40,476 bases of DNA from a virus, in the IMG/VR virus record IMGVR_UViG_3300032116_000500, positions 1 through 40,476 of that record. One strand, given 5' to 3'. Made by a program: the position numbers and the translations under genes. Each line of letters opens with the position of its first letter. The first letter of the stretch is position 1. This document shows, one piece after another, positions 17,601 to 27,143 of this stretch. The notes below the pieces were generated by a model that saw nothing but the letters and a program-made list of their open reading frames with translations, searched no databases and was not told the DNA's origin.

Positions 17601-20600
17601 TGGCCGCCGTCATCTTCGGCCCGAAGCTCGGGGCCTTCTACGCCAACCTGATGGGCGCGGACGGCTACCTGACGATGGACCGCTGGTGGTCGCGCACCTT
17701 CAACCGCTACCGAGGCACCCTGCTGCAGAAGCCGACCGCGCAGGGCATGGCCCGCTTCCGCGAGCTGCTGGGCCAACCGAACCTGTCGGACGACGAGACC
17801 CTGGCCGCGGCGGTCGGGCCTCGCAACGCCTACGCGGCGCGCGGCTACAAGAACCCCTCCGAGATCGAGGCCGCAGCGAACACGCTTTACAAGGCCGCCT
17901 TCGAGAACATCGAGGACAAGCCCTTCAACGCCTCCGACCGCAGTTTCATGCTGGACACGGTCGCCCAGGCGCGGGCTACGCTCAAGCGCCAAGGCGTTGA
18001 GATCAGTGTGGCGGACATTCAGGCCGTCCTGTGGTACTATGAGAAGCGCCTGTACGGAGAGCTGGGCGCTCGTCAAACAGCGGATGTGAGTTATGAAGAA
18101 GCAGCCCAACGTGTCGTCGCTGAAGGAACCGCGGATGTTGGAGCCCTCGGACCCGATCTGGGAGGCGACTGGGAAGCTGCCGCTGAACAGTCTGATCCCG
18201 GCGCTCTCGCCTACAACCAAGGCCCCGTCGCCCGCAGCGTAGACGCCTACTTCTCCCTGGAGAACATCGGCTCGCTGCTGGAGAAAGACGACTGGACGAT
18301 CCTCACGGCAGAGAACCCGATGGGCCAGCAGGCCACGCCGGAGGAGAACGCCAAGGCCCAGGCCAAGCTGGTCGCTGACCTCGACGCGCTGGGCGTCGAC
18401 TACCAGCCGTCGATTGGCCGCTACGGCCAGATCGAGAACTCGTTCGTGGTCGTCGGGATCACCGAGAAGCAAGCCCGCGATCTGGGCGCGAAGTACGATC
18501 AGGACAGCGTGCTGACCCGCAAGGGTCTGATCTACCAGGACGGGCGGGTCGACGCCGCCGTCGGCCTCACGGTCCACGACACCCGCCCCGAGGACTACTT
18601 CACCGAGGTGCCCGGCACCGGCGCGCTGTTCACGGTGGACCTGGACTTCGGCGAACAGACCGAAACCTTCAACCAGTCCGACCCCTTCTACTCGGCGCTC
18701 GAACGCGCTGTGGCTGGCAGCCCCCTGACCAAAGCGCCAGCGGCGCAGTGGATGGCGACGCTCTCCAAGACGCCCGGCGTCAAGAAGGAAGAGATCGAGA
18801 TCACGGGGCTGAACGACTGGCTTGATGCGCTGGCCGATCCAGACCCGCTCGCGCAGACTTTCGCGCTCGAAGCTGGCCAGGTCGATGCAAAGGGCAACGT
18901 CTCGAAGGAGACGGTGCTCGCCTTCGTGCAGTCCGGCGGGGTGCGGCTGGAGGAGACGGTTCTTGGTGAGCCTGATCCCGACGCGGACGCCGAGATCGAC
19001 CGGCTGGTCGAGAAAAGCCAGCAGCGCGTGCGCGAGGAGGCTATGGCCAACCCCGCTTATGGCGCAACCGAGAGCCGCGATGGAAGCGGCTGGACGATAT
19101 ACAACCGCGCCAACTACATAGAGTGGAGCGAGCGGTTCCAAACCGAGGCCGAGGCCGAGGCGTTTGCGGAGCGGGCGAACCGCCTCCAGCTCGAAGAACG
19201 TCTCGCCGAGAACGAGGGCTATGCCCGCCGGACCTACGTCGAGGACGCAAGGAACAGGAACCCGCTCGGCACCCGGTTTACCGACTACACCATCAAGGGC
19301 GCGGTCCCCGGATCGCAGCGCGAGTTTCTCGTGCGCCTGCCCGTCTTCAAGGGTAACACATTCGACAGCTCGGAACATCACTTCGAGGGCATAAACGACA
19401 TCATTGGACACTTCCGCGCGTCCGAACACGCCGCCGCGAACGGTAAGAAAACGATGGTGCTGGACGAGGTCCAGTCGACCCACCACGCGATGGGCGAGGC
19501 CGACGGCTACGCGATCTCTGCCGACCCGGCGACGCTGGCTGCGCTTCAGGAAGCCTACAACGCCGCGTTGGAGGCGCAGCGCGCCTCGTGGCCGCCGACG
19601 GTGGACGCCGCGCTCCGGGCGCTTGGGCAGCATCTGGAGCGGTATCGGGGGAACCCCGGCGTCGAGGAGGCGACCCAGCGCACCCTCGACGATCTCAATG
19701 ACCGCAACAACCGCAACCCGTCGTCGGCCGCGATCTACGCCTACAACGTCCTGAACGCCCACAGCTCGCTGCTCGACGACGAGGCGCGCGTGGCGATGAA
19801 CGCCTATAGCAATGCCCGCCTGCGCACCACCGAGGCGGCGGGCGCGTTGCTCGCGGCCCAAGGCCAAGGCGTTGCCGACGCCCCTTGGAAGAAGAGCTGG
19901 GACGCCCTGCTGATGAAGCGGGCTATCCGCTACGCTGTGGACAACGGCTTCGAGCAGATCGCCTGGATCAACGGCAACCAGCAGAACGGCGGGCTGACCG
20001 GCGGCGACGGCTCGTGGTTCTACGAGCGCAACCTGGTCAACGTGACCAACGACATCGTCAAGAAGTTCGGCACCAAGGTCGGCAAGGTGGATATGATCCG
20101 CAACGAGCCGGGCTCGCCTCGTCGCGACCTGATGGAGTTCGTCGCGGAAGTCGACGCCCGAGGAGAAAACTCGGGCTACGGCACCCTCGCGGAGTTCCAA
20201 CGCCCCGCCAACAAGCTCGGCATCCAGAACGGCTTCGAGATCACGCCGCAACTGGCCGAGGCTGCCCGCAAGGGCTTCGCCCTGTTCCAACCGAACCGTG
20301 GCCAGATCGCCTTCGGCCAGGACATCACCCAGACCCCGTCGGTCATCAGCCTGCTGCGCGCCGCCGACCTCTCGACCTTCATCCACGAAACCGGGCACTT
20401 CTTCCTCGAAGCCACGGCCGACATGGCCAACGCCACCGACGCCCCGGCCGACATCGTCGCCGACATGGCCACCGTCCTGAACTGGATGCGGCCGGGCATG
20501 ACGCTCGCCGACTGGAACGTCATGTCGCTCGAAGAGCGCAGGCCCTTCCACGAGAAGTGGGCGCGCGGCTTCGAGGCCTACCACTTCGGGGGGCGCAGCC

Positions 20601-23600
20601 CCAGCCTCGCCCTGCGCGACGTGTTCCGCCGCTTCTCGGCCTGGCTCAAGAACGTCTACAAATCCCTGACCGCCCTCGACGTCGAGCTGACCGACGAGGT
20701 CCGTCAGGTCATGGACCGGATGCTGGCCACCGAGGCCGAGATCACCGAGATGGAACAGGCCCGTGGCCTGACGCCAGCCTTCACCAACAAGCCCGAGTTC
20801 GCCAGCGACGACGAGTGGGAAGAGTACCAGCGGCTGGCAGGCGACGCCACGGCCGAAGCCATCGAGCAGCTCGAGCAGCGCAGCGCGCGTGACATGCGCT
20901 GGGCCTCCGGTGCCAAGGACCGCTACCTGCGGTCGCTGCAGCGCGAAGGCGAAGAGCAGCGCAAGGCTGTCCGCGCCGAGGTCACCGCCGAAGTCATGGC
21001 CGAGCCCGTCAACCGGGCCCGCGCTTTCCTGCGCCGCGGCCTGGGCGAGAACGGCGAGCCGGTCGAAGGTGCAGCGAAGCTGGACCTGGCCACCCTCAAG
21101 TCGCTCTACGGCGACGAGGGCACCTGGACCGGCCTGCGCCGTGGCGGCAAGTACGGGGAGGTCAGCACCGACGGCCTGCACCCCGACGCCGTCGCCAGCA
21201 TGTTCGGCTACACCAACGGCCAGGCCCTGATCGAAGACATGGTCAACGGCGAAGACAGCGCCGACAAGATCAAGGGCCTGACCGACCAGCGCATGCTCGA
21301 GCGTTACGGCGACCTGTCCGACGCGCAGTCCATCGAGCGCGCCGCCAACGAGGCCGTCGCCAACGAGGCCCGGGCCAAGTTCGTCGCCGCCGAGATGGCG
21401 ATGGCCGACAAGGCCATCGGCAAGAAGTCGATCCTGAACAGCGCCGCCAAGGAGTTCGCGGCCTCGGTCGTCAACCGGCTCGAGCTGAAGCGTCTGCGCC
21501 CGGCGCAGTACCTCGCCGCCCAAGGCCGCGCCGCCAAGGCCGCCGAGAAGGCGCTCAAGGGCGACGACCTGCCCGGCTTCGCCACGGCCAAACGCAACCA
21601 GCTCGTCAACCTGCACACCGGCCGCGCAGTCCAGCAGGCGCAGAAAGACGTCGAGAAGACGATGCGGTTGTTCACGCGGATCGTGAGCGCCAAGGACGAC
21701 AGCATCTCGAAGTCGCGCAACATGGACCTGGTCAACGCCGCACGCGCGGTGCTGTCCTCCTACGGCGTCGGCCGCGTCAAGAACGACCCGGCGGGCTACA
21801 TGCGCGCCCTGTCGCAGTACGACCCGACGCTCTACGCCGACATCGAGCCCTTCGTGAACGGTGCCAGGGGCGACGCCAAGCCCATCGTCGACCTGACCTA
21901 CGAACAGTTCACCGCGCTGCGCGACACCGTCAACCAGCTCTGGGCTCTGTCGCGCCGCACCAAACAGATCGAGATCGACGGCAAGCTCATGGACCGCGAA
22001 GTGGTCACCACCGAGCTGGGCCTGCGCCTCGACGAGATCGGCATCCCCGCCCAGGCTGGCGTCGACCGCGCGCCGACGGATCGCGACAACCGCGTCCGTG
22101 ACCTGCTCGGCGCTCGCGCCGCGCTGCGCCGCGTGGAGAGCTGGGCCCGGGGTACGGACGGTGCGAACTCGGGGCCGTTCCGCAAATATATCTGGAACCC
22201 GATCTCGGTCGCCGCCGACGCCTACCGCGCCGAGAGCGGCGTCTACATCCGCCGCTTCCGCGAGCTGCTCGACGGCATGCGCGACGAGCTGAAGCCGGTC
22301 GACATCAAGGCCCCCGAGATCGGCTACACCTTCGGCGGCAAGTCCGAACTGTTCCATGCCCTGCTGCACACCGGCAACGGCTCGAACAAGTCCAAGCTCC
22401 TGCTCGGCAGGAACTGGGGCAAGAAGAACGCTGACGGCTCGCTCGACGACACCCGCTGGCAGTCGTTCGTCGACCGCCTGCACACCGAGGGCGTGCTGAC
22501 CCAGAAGGACTGGACCTTTGTCCAAGCCGTGTGGGACTTGCTCGAAGAGACCAAGCCCGGCGCGCAGAAAGCTCACCGCGCAATCTACGGCCGGTACTTC
22601 GACGAGGTCAGCGCCGACCCGGTCGACACCCCTTTCGGCCAGCTGCGCGGCGGCTACGTCCCTGCGATGACGGACGGCTTCCTGGTTCAGGACGCCGCTC
22701 TGCGCGCCGAGCAGGAGGCCATCGAAGGCGGCGACAGCGCCATGTTCCCGGCGGCCTCGAACGGCTTCACCAAGTCGCGCGTCGAGGACTACACCCGCGA
22801 GCTGGCGTTGGACCTGCGCCTGCTGCCGATGCACATCGACAAGGTGCTGAAGTTCACGCACCTGGGCCCGCCCGTCCGCGACGTCGCCCGCATCCTGAAA
22901 GACCGGGGCTTCTCCCAGAAGCTGCAGGCCTACGACCCGACGGCCCAGACCGACCTGCTGCTGCCTTGGCTGCAGCGCGCCGCCAAGCAGCTGGTCGAGA
23001 CCCCGTCCAAGGGCCGCGCCGGTAAGGCAGCCGACCGCTTCTTCAGCGCCGTGCGCAGCCGCGTCGGCATGCAACTGATGTTCGCCAACGTCGTGAACAC
23101 GGCGCAGCAGGTCACCGGCTTCTCGAACGTGCTGCTGCGTGTCGACGCCCCGATCCTGGGCGACGCTCTGTGGCGCTACGTCCGCGACCCCAAGGGCGTC
23201 GCCGAAGCCGCCGCCAGCCAGTCGGTCTTCCTGGCCAACCGCATGTCCTCGGACATCTTCGAGGCGCGCCAGACCATCGCGCAACTCACCAAGCTGGACC
23301 CGTCGAAGACGGACGAGGCCGTGGCCTTCCTGCAGCGCAACGCCTACTTCATGCAGTCGGCGCTGCAGAACGTCATGGACGTCATCAGCTGGACCGCGGC
23401 CTTCAACCAGGCCTCGGGAAAGGGCGAGAGCGACCGCGACGCCGCGCGCTTCGCCGACAGCGTGATCCGCGAGACCCAGGGCACGATGGCCCCGGAGGAT
23501 GTCTCGCGCTTCGAGACGGGCCCGGCGTTCATCCGCGTCTTCACGCAGTTCGCTGGCTACTTCAACATGATGGCGAACCTGAACGCCACCGAGGTGCAGC

Positions 23601-24151
23601 TGGTCGCCCGTGACGCCGGTCTCAAGAAGGGCATGGGCCGCCTGTTCTACGTCTACCTGATGGGCTTCGCGGTCCCCGCCCTGCTCGGCGACGCCATCGC
23701 CAAGGCGCTGCGCGGCGGGTGGGAAGACGAAGAGGGCGACGGCTATCTCGACGACCTGTTCGCTTGGTTCTTCTCGTCGCAGGCCAAGTTCGCTCTGGCC
23801 GCCGTGCCGGTCGTGGGCCAGGCCGCCAACGCCGCGCTGGGCGCGTTCACGAAGCTGCCCTACGACGACCGCATCTCGATGTCGCCCGCGGTGTCGGTGA
23901 TCGAGAGCGGCCTGGGCACCCCGGCCGAGGTCTACCAGAGCTTGGTCGACGGCGAGAGCTTCAACCGCGCCGACACGCGCGACGCCCTGAACCTGCTCGG
24001 CGTCCTGACCGGCACGCCCATCGGCGCGCTGGCCAAGCCCCTGGGCTACGGCGTCGGCGTCGCGCAAGGCGACATCGAGCCGACCGGCCCGCTGGACGCA
24101 GCGCGCGGCGTCATCACCGGAGCGCCCTCGCCAGAGAGCAGGATGCAGTGA
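14621..24151 (+). CDS. Giant polyvalent virion protein (gp16 position), 3176 residues
   Basis: AGGACACA precedes the ATG. Order of recognisable parts: an N-terminal region with hydrophobic Gly-rich helices (about 100-350); a helical part; a domain opening with IHYSSTSGL (H601) and RTYFGVRGVYNGEPGTG; a helical module at about 800-1150; a DUF3293-like domain (DDWTILTAENPMGQ, about 1222-1340). Next is a module seen in many phage multidomain proteins (SSEHHFEGINDIIGHFR, then MVLDEVQSTHH, then KSWDALLMKRAIRYAVDNGF; about 1550-1900). Then a zincin-like HETGH (H1922, E1923, H1926) with a possible third ligand E1985 in RGFEAYHF; long coiled coils; and a C-terminal LPD38-like region with two hydrophobic segments (YVYLMGFAVPALLGDAIA and KFALAAVPVVGQAANAAL). 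Likely ejected into the host with the DNA. Domain names are from memory. Confidence 0.85.
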   Translation: MSFQEPEDNIFDELIPGRRRLQRSLETASTLNPDTVASDRREAARRGMPVDTYATARQQNVPLPPANWQDLPDQFPEITAFLSRPENAAVAHDDLPALTGIERTLTFTGDLGRRLAGSGGMLGSAIAGISRGGQRLADRLGYADDSTTQRLFEGGVDLGARIEIGARNIAGTLNPRERALYGAQNNLLPQARDTGFTGDVVDALGQIATQIGVNIVTGGTGSAITMTGQGVRGMDVRVEEAMARDGRTDYTVADDIALGGGGALTLITEKLGLDAVLGRLPPALRAQVQGRLANILVGGIGEGTTEVADTVGQNLLAAALLGEDVSPGQGAAEAGAVGGTAGAIAALTVDLLTPGRRRSQARMEADAASAEQAAQTFQDLTDLSAASRLRERDPQTFQQFVEQMTENGPAENIYVDAQTFAQSLNDAGVSIEEVTAAIPSLADQLPNAIATGGDVRITTGEFAAHLATTDATAALLPHMRISPSAMSQAQAKEFMATRGEALQAEVEAAVAQATATEELRAGRERLQTRITEELNAAGRFTKDVNAAYATLPATFYDVMAARTGKTAEQLAEKYQLRYAAELPTSTGRRVMEQEDTVDLIHYSSTSGLMMSDPSRWGATGVTQDAERERRAAGAPGRTYFGVRGVYNGEPGTGIRNRSFRYQARVPASKLYDFDADPQNLKPTEGTPNEIATAYEKAIQAAGFSGYRSDAVIPGAVALFDAVDMEPEGPVRTAQDAQRLAARMRELAQQDRLARLAARTDPNESIATRPAEDFREQAAAELFGSSFAQSASLRDGRETLQKYGLNPNKRYSTRQVAAALEARQRAKYGSISAKDRSPEAAKKIAKWMAEEVQFELQNPEQSGVGWYSTKFQAALDIFAQEFPELATDKDARDTFTALIAITSDGQKVVPNFQQAAGIYRAFKTDGRFVADRGTQRQASVDQNLAKVQELHDTLGPAGMRETLLQELTVSDLKKKAAALGVEFSTSYKADVKLPLAAVIFGPKLGAFYANLMGADGYLTMDRWWSRTFNRYRGTLLQKPTAQGMARFRELLGQPNLSDDETLAAAVGPRNAYAARGYKNPSEIEAAANTLYKAAFENIEDKPFNASDRSFMLDTVAQARATLKRQGVEISVADIQAVLWYYEKRLYGELGARQTADVSYEEAAQRVVAEGTADVGALGPDLGGDWEAAAEQSDPGALAYNQGPVARSVDAYFSLENIGSLLEKDDWTILTAENPMGQQATPEENAKAQAKLVADLDALGVDYQPSIGRYGQIENSFVVVGITEKQARDLGAKYDQDSVLTRKGLIYQDGRVDAAVGLTVHDTRPEDYFTEVPGTGALFTVDLDFGEQTETFNQSDPFYSALERAVAGSPLTKAPAAQWMATLSKTPGVKKEEIEITGLNDWLDALADPDPLAQTFALEAGQVDAKGNVSKETVLAFVQSGGVRLEETVLGEPDPDADAEIDRLVEKSQQRVREEAMANPAYGATESRDGSGWTIYNRANYIEWSERFQTEAEAEAFAERANRLQLEERLAENEGYARRTYVEDARNRNPLGTRFTDYTIKGAVPGSQREFLVRLPVFKGNTFDSSEHHFEGINDIIGHFRASEHAAANGKKTMVLDEVQSTHHAMGEADGYAISADPATLAALQEAYNAALEAQRASWPPTVDAALRALGQHLERYRGNPGVEEATQRTLDDLNDRNNRNPSSAAIYAYNVLNAHSSLLDDEARVAMNAYSNARLRTTEAAGALLAAQGQGVADAPWKKSWDALLMKRAIRYAVDNGFEQIAWINGNQQNGGLTGGDGSWFYERNLVNVTNDIVKKFGTKVGKVDMIRNEPGSPRRDLMEFVAEVDARGENSGYGTLAEFQRPANKLGIQNGFEITPQLAEAARKGFALFQPNRGQIAFGQDITQTPSVISLLRAADLSTFIHETGHFFLEATADMANATDAPADIVADMATVLNWMRPGMTLADWNVMSLEERRPFHEKWARGFEAYHFGGRSPSLALRDVFRRFSAWLKNVYKSLTALDVELTDEVRQVMDRMLATEAEITEMEQARGLTPAFTNKPEFASDDEWEEYQRLAGDATAEAIEQLEQRSARDMRWASGAKDRYLRSLQREGEEQRKAVRAEVTAEVMAEPVNRARAFLRRGLGENGEPVEGAAKLDLATLKSLYGDEGTWTGLRRGGKYGEVSTDGLHPDAVASMFGYTNGQALIEDMVNGEDSADKIKGLTDQRMLERYGDLSDAQSIERAANEAVANEARAKFVAAEMAMADKAIGKKSILNSAAKEFAASVVNRLELKRLRPAQYLAAQGRAAKAAEKALKGDDLPGFATAKRNQLVNLHTGRAVQQAQKDVEKTMRLFTRIVSAKDDSISKSRNMDLVNAARAVLSSYGVGRVKNDPAGYMRALSQYDPTLYADIEPFVNGARGDAKPIVDLTYEQFTALRDTVNQLWALSRRTKQIEIDGKLMDREVVTTELGLRLDEIGIPAQAGVDRAPTDRDNRVRDLLGARAALRRVESWARGTDGANSGPFRKYIWNPISVAADAYRAESGVYIRRFRELLDGMRDELKPVDIKAPEIGYTFGGKSELFHALLHTGNGSNKSKLLLGRNWGKKNADGSLDDTRWQSFVDRLHTEGVLTQKDWTFVQAVWDLLEETKPGAQKAHRAIYGRYFDEVSADPVDTPFGQLRGGYVPAMTDGFLVQDAALRAEQEAIEGGDSAMFPAASNGFTKSRVEDYTRELALDLRLLPMHIDKVLKFTHLGPPVRDVARILKDRGFSQKLQAYDPTAQTDLLLPWLQRAAKQLVETPSKGRAGKAADRFFSAVRSRVGMQLMFANVVNTAQQVTGFSNVLLRVDAPILGDALWRYVRDPKGVAEAAASQSVFLANRMSSDIFEARQTIAQLTKLDPSKTDEAVAFLQRNAYFMQSALQNVMDVISWTAAFNQASGKGESDRDAARFADSVIRETQGTMAPEDVSRFETGPAFIRVFTQFAGYFNMMANLNATEVQLVARDAGLKKGMGRLFYVYLMGFAVPALLGDAIAKALRGGWEDEEGDGYLDDLFAWFFSSQAKFALAAVPVVGQAANAALGAFTKLPYDDRISMSPAVSVIESGLGTPAEVYQSLVDGESFNRADTRDALNLLGVLTGTPIGALAKPLGYGVGVAQGDIEPTGPLDAARGVITGAPSPESRMQ
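18093..18242 (+). other. Possible overprinted 49-residue ORF inside the giant gene
   Basis: A different reading frame from the giant gene: ATG 18093 (two codons after an in-frame TGA) to TAG 18240-18242. Across this stretch the third codon positions of this frame are mostly G or C (AAG AAG CAG CCC AAC GTG), the usual bias of the genome. The giant gene's own frame here uses AGT TAT GAA GAA GCA. The product would start MKKQPNVSSLKEPRMLEP. No good ribosome binding site is seen. It may be a real overlapping gene or the trace of an ancient frame change in a linker. Confidence 0.25.
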
Positions 24152-24218
24152 CCTTTTCGGTATGTCTAAGGCCCGGCCTCGCCTCTAGGATCGCGCCCGT
24201 CCTTCGGAGCTTTTAATC

Positions 24219-27143
24219 TTGGCCATATCCTCGAGCACCCGCAAGGCCGGGCCGTTTCTCGGCAATGACGCGACGACGGTTTTCCCGTTCGCGTTCAAGG
24301 TCTTCACCGCCGCCGATCTGCGCGTCGTCCGCACCAACGCCCTCGGGATCGAGAGCGACCTGGTGCTCGACACCGACTACACGGTCGCGCTCAACTCGAA
24401 CCAAAACAACGATCCCGGCGGCACGGTGACGCGCACCACGGCTCTGCCGACCGGCGAGAGGCTGACAATCACCTCCGATGTTGAGGCGCTCCAACCCCTG
24501 GTGCTGACGAACAACGGCGGCTTCTACCCAAGCGTCATCAACGACGCCTTCGACAAGATCACCATCATCGCGCAGCAGCTGATCGAACAGGTCGGCCGCT
24601 CGTTGAAGCTGCCGATCAGCTCTTCCGCCAGCCCCACCCTCCCCGACCCTGTGGCCAATCAGCTCATCGCGTGGAACAGTGGCGCGACCGGGTTTACCAA
24701 CTTCGACCCCACGGACCTCGCCACCGTCGCCGCCTACGCCGACGCCTACATCGACTTGTTCACAGGCAACGGAACGCAGACCAACTTCACTTTGACCCAC
24801 GGCCCGGCCGTGCTGGCCAACTTGTCTGTGTCGATCAGCGGCGTGGTCCAGGTCGGCGGCGAAGACTTTACTTGGGTCGGCACCACGCTCACCTTCGCGG
24901 TCGCGCCCCCGACCGGCACGCGCATCCAGGTGCGCTACACCCGCGCCATTCCGATCATAGACGTGGCCGCCGTGGAGCTGGCCCGCGATCTGGCGCAAGG
25001 CTACGCCTCCGACGCCGCCGGTGTCTCCGGCGTCAACGTGCCCTCCTACGCCTCGCGCGCATCTCTCGCCGGGGCCACGGTCGCGGCGGCCATCAAGCAA
25101 ATCGCCACGCGGGGTTATGCCGCCGAGAGCGACGGTGGCGGCGCAACCTACGCCCGCACATCCTACGCGACGATTGTTTCCGCGGGCTACCCAGCGGCGT
25201 CCTACCAACGCTCGACCGACCGCATTATGCCAGACGGCTCCACGGACGCCACCAACGGCGGTTATTGGTTGATCGTAGAGCCGGTCACGCGCCCCGAAAT
25301 GTTCGGGCCAATGACCACGACGACCGAGACGACGGCCGCGATGAAGGCTGCGGTCCACTTCATGGCGTTGACCAAGCGGCCCTTGGTTCTGCGCGGCTCG
25401 TACGACGTTAACGGAGAAATCGCCCCGAACATTACGATGGCAAACGCGGCCTACAATCTCCGGTTTGAAGGTGATGTGACGATCACCTACGACGCGTCGG
25501 CGGCGGCGACCGAATACTTCCTCGGCGTGTTCAGCACGGCGGCGACCAAGAACTACATCGGCCAGACAGGCGGCTCCCTGACCATCGTGGCCAACAGTAA
25601 AATACAGCGCGCCCTCTCGCTCGGTTGTGCCTCCGGCTCGTCGGCGATTGCCGGTGAGTGCCATGTGCGGGGTGTGCGGGTCACGAACGTCTACGGGCCC
25701 GCTGGGTCCAACGGGGTCGCCTACGCCATCGACATCTCGGGCCCATTCGCCCGGTACTCCCTGGACGATCTGGCGACGGACGGGGCGACGCGCGACGCCA
25801 GCCTGGACGCAACGGGCGATTGCAAAGGTCTGCGGGTTTCGCAGGCGCGCGTGGCTGTCGAGGTCACAAACTCGTCCTTCCTCAACGTCCAGAACGCCCT
25901 CCAAGATGCAGACGGAGCCGCGATCTTCGGCCCGCTGGGCGGAGGCGGGGTGCCCGTCGGGCCGCTCGCTCGCTTTGTCAACTGCACCTTCACAGGCAAC
26001 AGGGGCCGCAGCTGCAAGACCCAGACGCGGCGTACGGAAGCCATCAACTGCGTGTTCGACCGGGGTGGCGTCGGAACAATCTCGGGCGGTCTGGAGATCG
26101 ACGCGCAGTGCGGCGAGCTTTACGTTGAAAACTGCCGCATCAACATCGACGTGGCGGTTGGGGCCAGCTACTCCGTATTCGCTTCGCAGCTGACCAACCC
26201 TGACACCGCGCGCTTCACCACCATCCGCGACGTCGAGGTCCGCACGACGGTCGATTTCCCGAGGTTCTTCCTCACAGTCCTGGGTGCCAACTCGCCCAGC
26301 TCGACAGTCCTCATCGACAACGTCCGCGTCCTCGGCGTAGACGGTTTGGTGACGACGGCTCTGTCCCGGTCTTTTGTCGAGTTCCAGGCCGACCAAGTCA
26401 AGCTGGCGAGCACCAAACTCTCGATCACCGTGGCAAACTGTACTGTCCAGACCAACCTGATGCTGATCGGGTACACAGGCCACGACGGCACGGACCTTTC
26501 AGCAAAGCTCGCCATCCACGCCTACAACAACAAAAACACGCTGACGGTTGTCAGCAACAACCGAGTGTTCAACCAGTTGTCGGGCACGACGATTGCCAAG
26601 CTGACCGACTATACGTTCCGCGAGAACGAAAACTTCTACACGCATTTCGTAAACTGGGACATCAGCTTCGCGACGATCAAGCCGGGCAACGATTTCGTGG
26701 TGGAGCTGGCGGGGGCGACGGTTACTAGCGGCCCGAGCGGTCTGCCGGTGACGGGCTACGCGCGCATCGTCACGGGCACGGGGGAGCAGACGTTATGGAA
26801 CGAGCTGCCGCGCGAAATCATCGTGGAAAACTACGGCCGCCACTTCTACACGCAAACCGGCACTTGGGTCGAGCTGGCCGACCGCGCCATGCTGGAAGGC
26901 ACCGCGACCTTCGACGCCGCCTCTCTCGCCCTCGGTGGGTCTGGCGCGATCCAAACGCTGACCGTGACGGGCGCGGCTTTGGGCGACCTGACCCAAGCCT
27001 CTTTGTCCGTCGACCTGGCCGGTGTCGTCATCCACTCGTGGGTGAGCGCCGCCAACACCGTGAAGTATTTCGCCCACAACCTCGGGGGAGCCGACCCGGT
27101 TGATCTTGCGTCGGCCACCGCAAAAATACGGGTAGTCAAGTAG
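24219..27143 (+). CDS. Tail spike with beta-helix (receptor-binding protein)
   Basis: TTG 24219 with GGAG upstream; 974 residues. Residues 1-130 form the common phage fibre adapter (TTVFPFAFKVFTAADLRVV, then LVLTNNGGFYPSVINDAFD). Residues about 185-250 repeat an adapter-like fold (FTGNGTQTNFTLTHGPAVL). Residues about 290-355 carry the GYAAESDGGGATYARTSY motif found before beta-helices. Residues about 360-800 look like a right-handed parallel beta-helix of the pectate-lyase type, probably binding or cutting surface polysaccharide. The last 150 residues form a separate beta-rich end. The helix part has more A/T-ending codons than the adapter, as expected for a swapped host-range module. No catalytic pair could be fixed by eye. 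Confidence 0.85.
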   Translation: MAISSSTRKAGPFLGNDATTVFPFAFKVFTAADLRVVRTNALGIESDLVLDTDYTVALNSNQNNDPGGTVTRTTALPTGERLTITSDVEALQPLVLTNNGGFYPSVINDAFDKITIIAQQLIEQVGRSLKLPISSSASPTLPDPVANQLIAWNSGATGFTNFDPTDLATVAAYADAYIDLFTGNGTQTNFTLTHGPAVLANLSVSISGVVQVGGEDFTWVGTTLTFAVAPPTGTRIQVRYTRAIPIIDVAAVELARDLAQGYASDAAGVSGVNVPSYASRASLAGATVAAAIKQIATRGYAAESDGGGATYARTSYATIVSAGYPAASYQRSTDRIMPDGSTDATNGGYWLIVEPVTRPEMFGPMTTTTETTAAMKAAVHFMALTKRPLVLRGSYDVNGEIAPNITMANAAYNLRFEGDVTITYDASAAATEYFLGVFSTAATKNYIGQTGGSLTIVANSKIQRALSLGCASGSSAIAGECHVRGVRVTNVYGPAGSNGVAYAIDISGPFARYSLDDLATDGATRDASLDATGDCKGLRVSQARVAVEVTNSSFLNVQNALQDADGAAIFGPLGGGGVPVGPLARFVNCTFTGNRGRSCKTQTRRTEAINCVFDRGGVGTISGGLEIDAQCGELYVENCRINIDVAVGASYSVFASQLTNPDTARFTTIRDVEVRTTVDFPRFFLTVLGANSPSSTVLIDNVRVLGVDGLVTTALSRSFVEFQADQVKLASTKLSITVANCTVQTNLMLIGYTGHDGTDLSAKLAIHAYNNKNTLTVVSNNRVFNQLSGTTIAKLTDYTFRENENFYTHFVNWDISFATIKPGNDFVVELAGATVTSGPSGLPVTGYARIVTGTGEQTLWNELPREIIVENYGRHFYTQTGTWVELADRAMLEGTATFDAASLALGGSGAIQTLTVTGAALGDLTQASLSVDLAGVVIHSWVSAANTVKYFAHNLGGADPVDLASATAKIRVVK

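Noticed and set aside
16622-24067. Antisense open frame of 2481 codons on the minus strand opposite the giant gene
   Set aside because: It mirrors the strongly GC-ending codons of the real gene; composition is a Val/Gly/Leu/Ala/Arg/Asp mix without domains. It is the usual artefact of a GC-rich coding strand.
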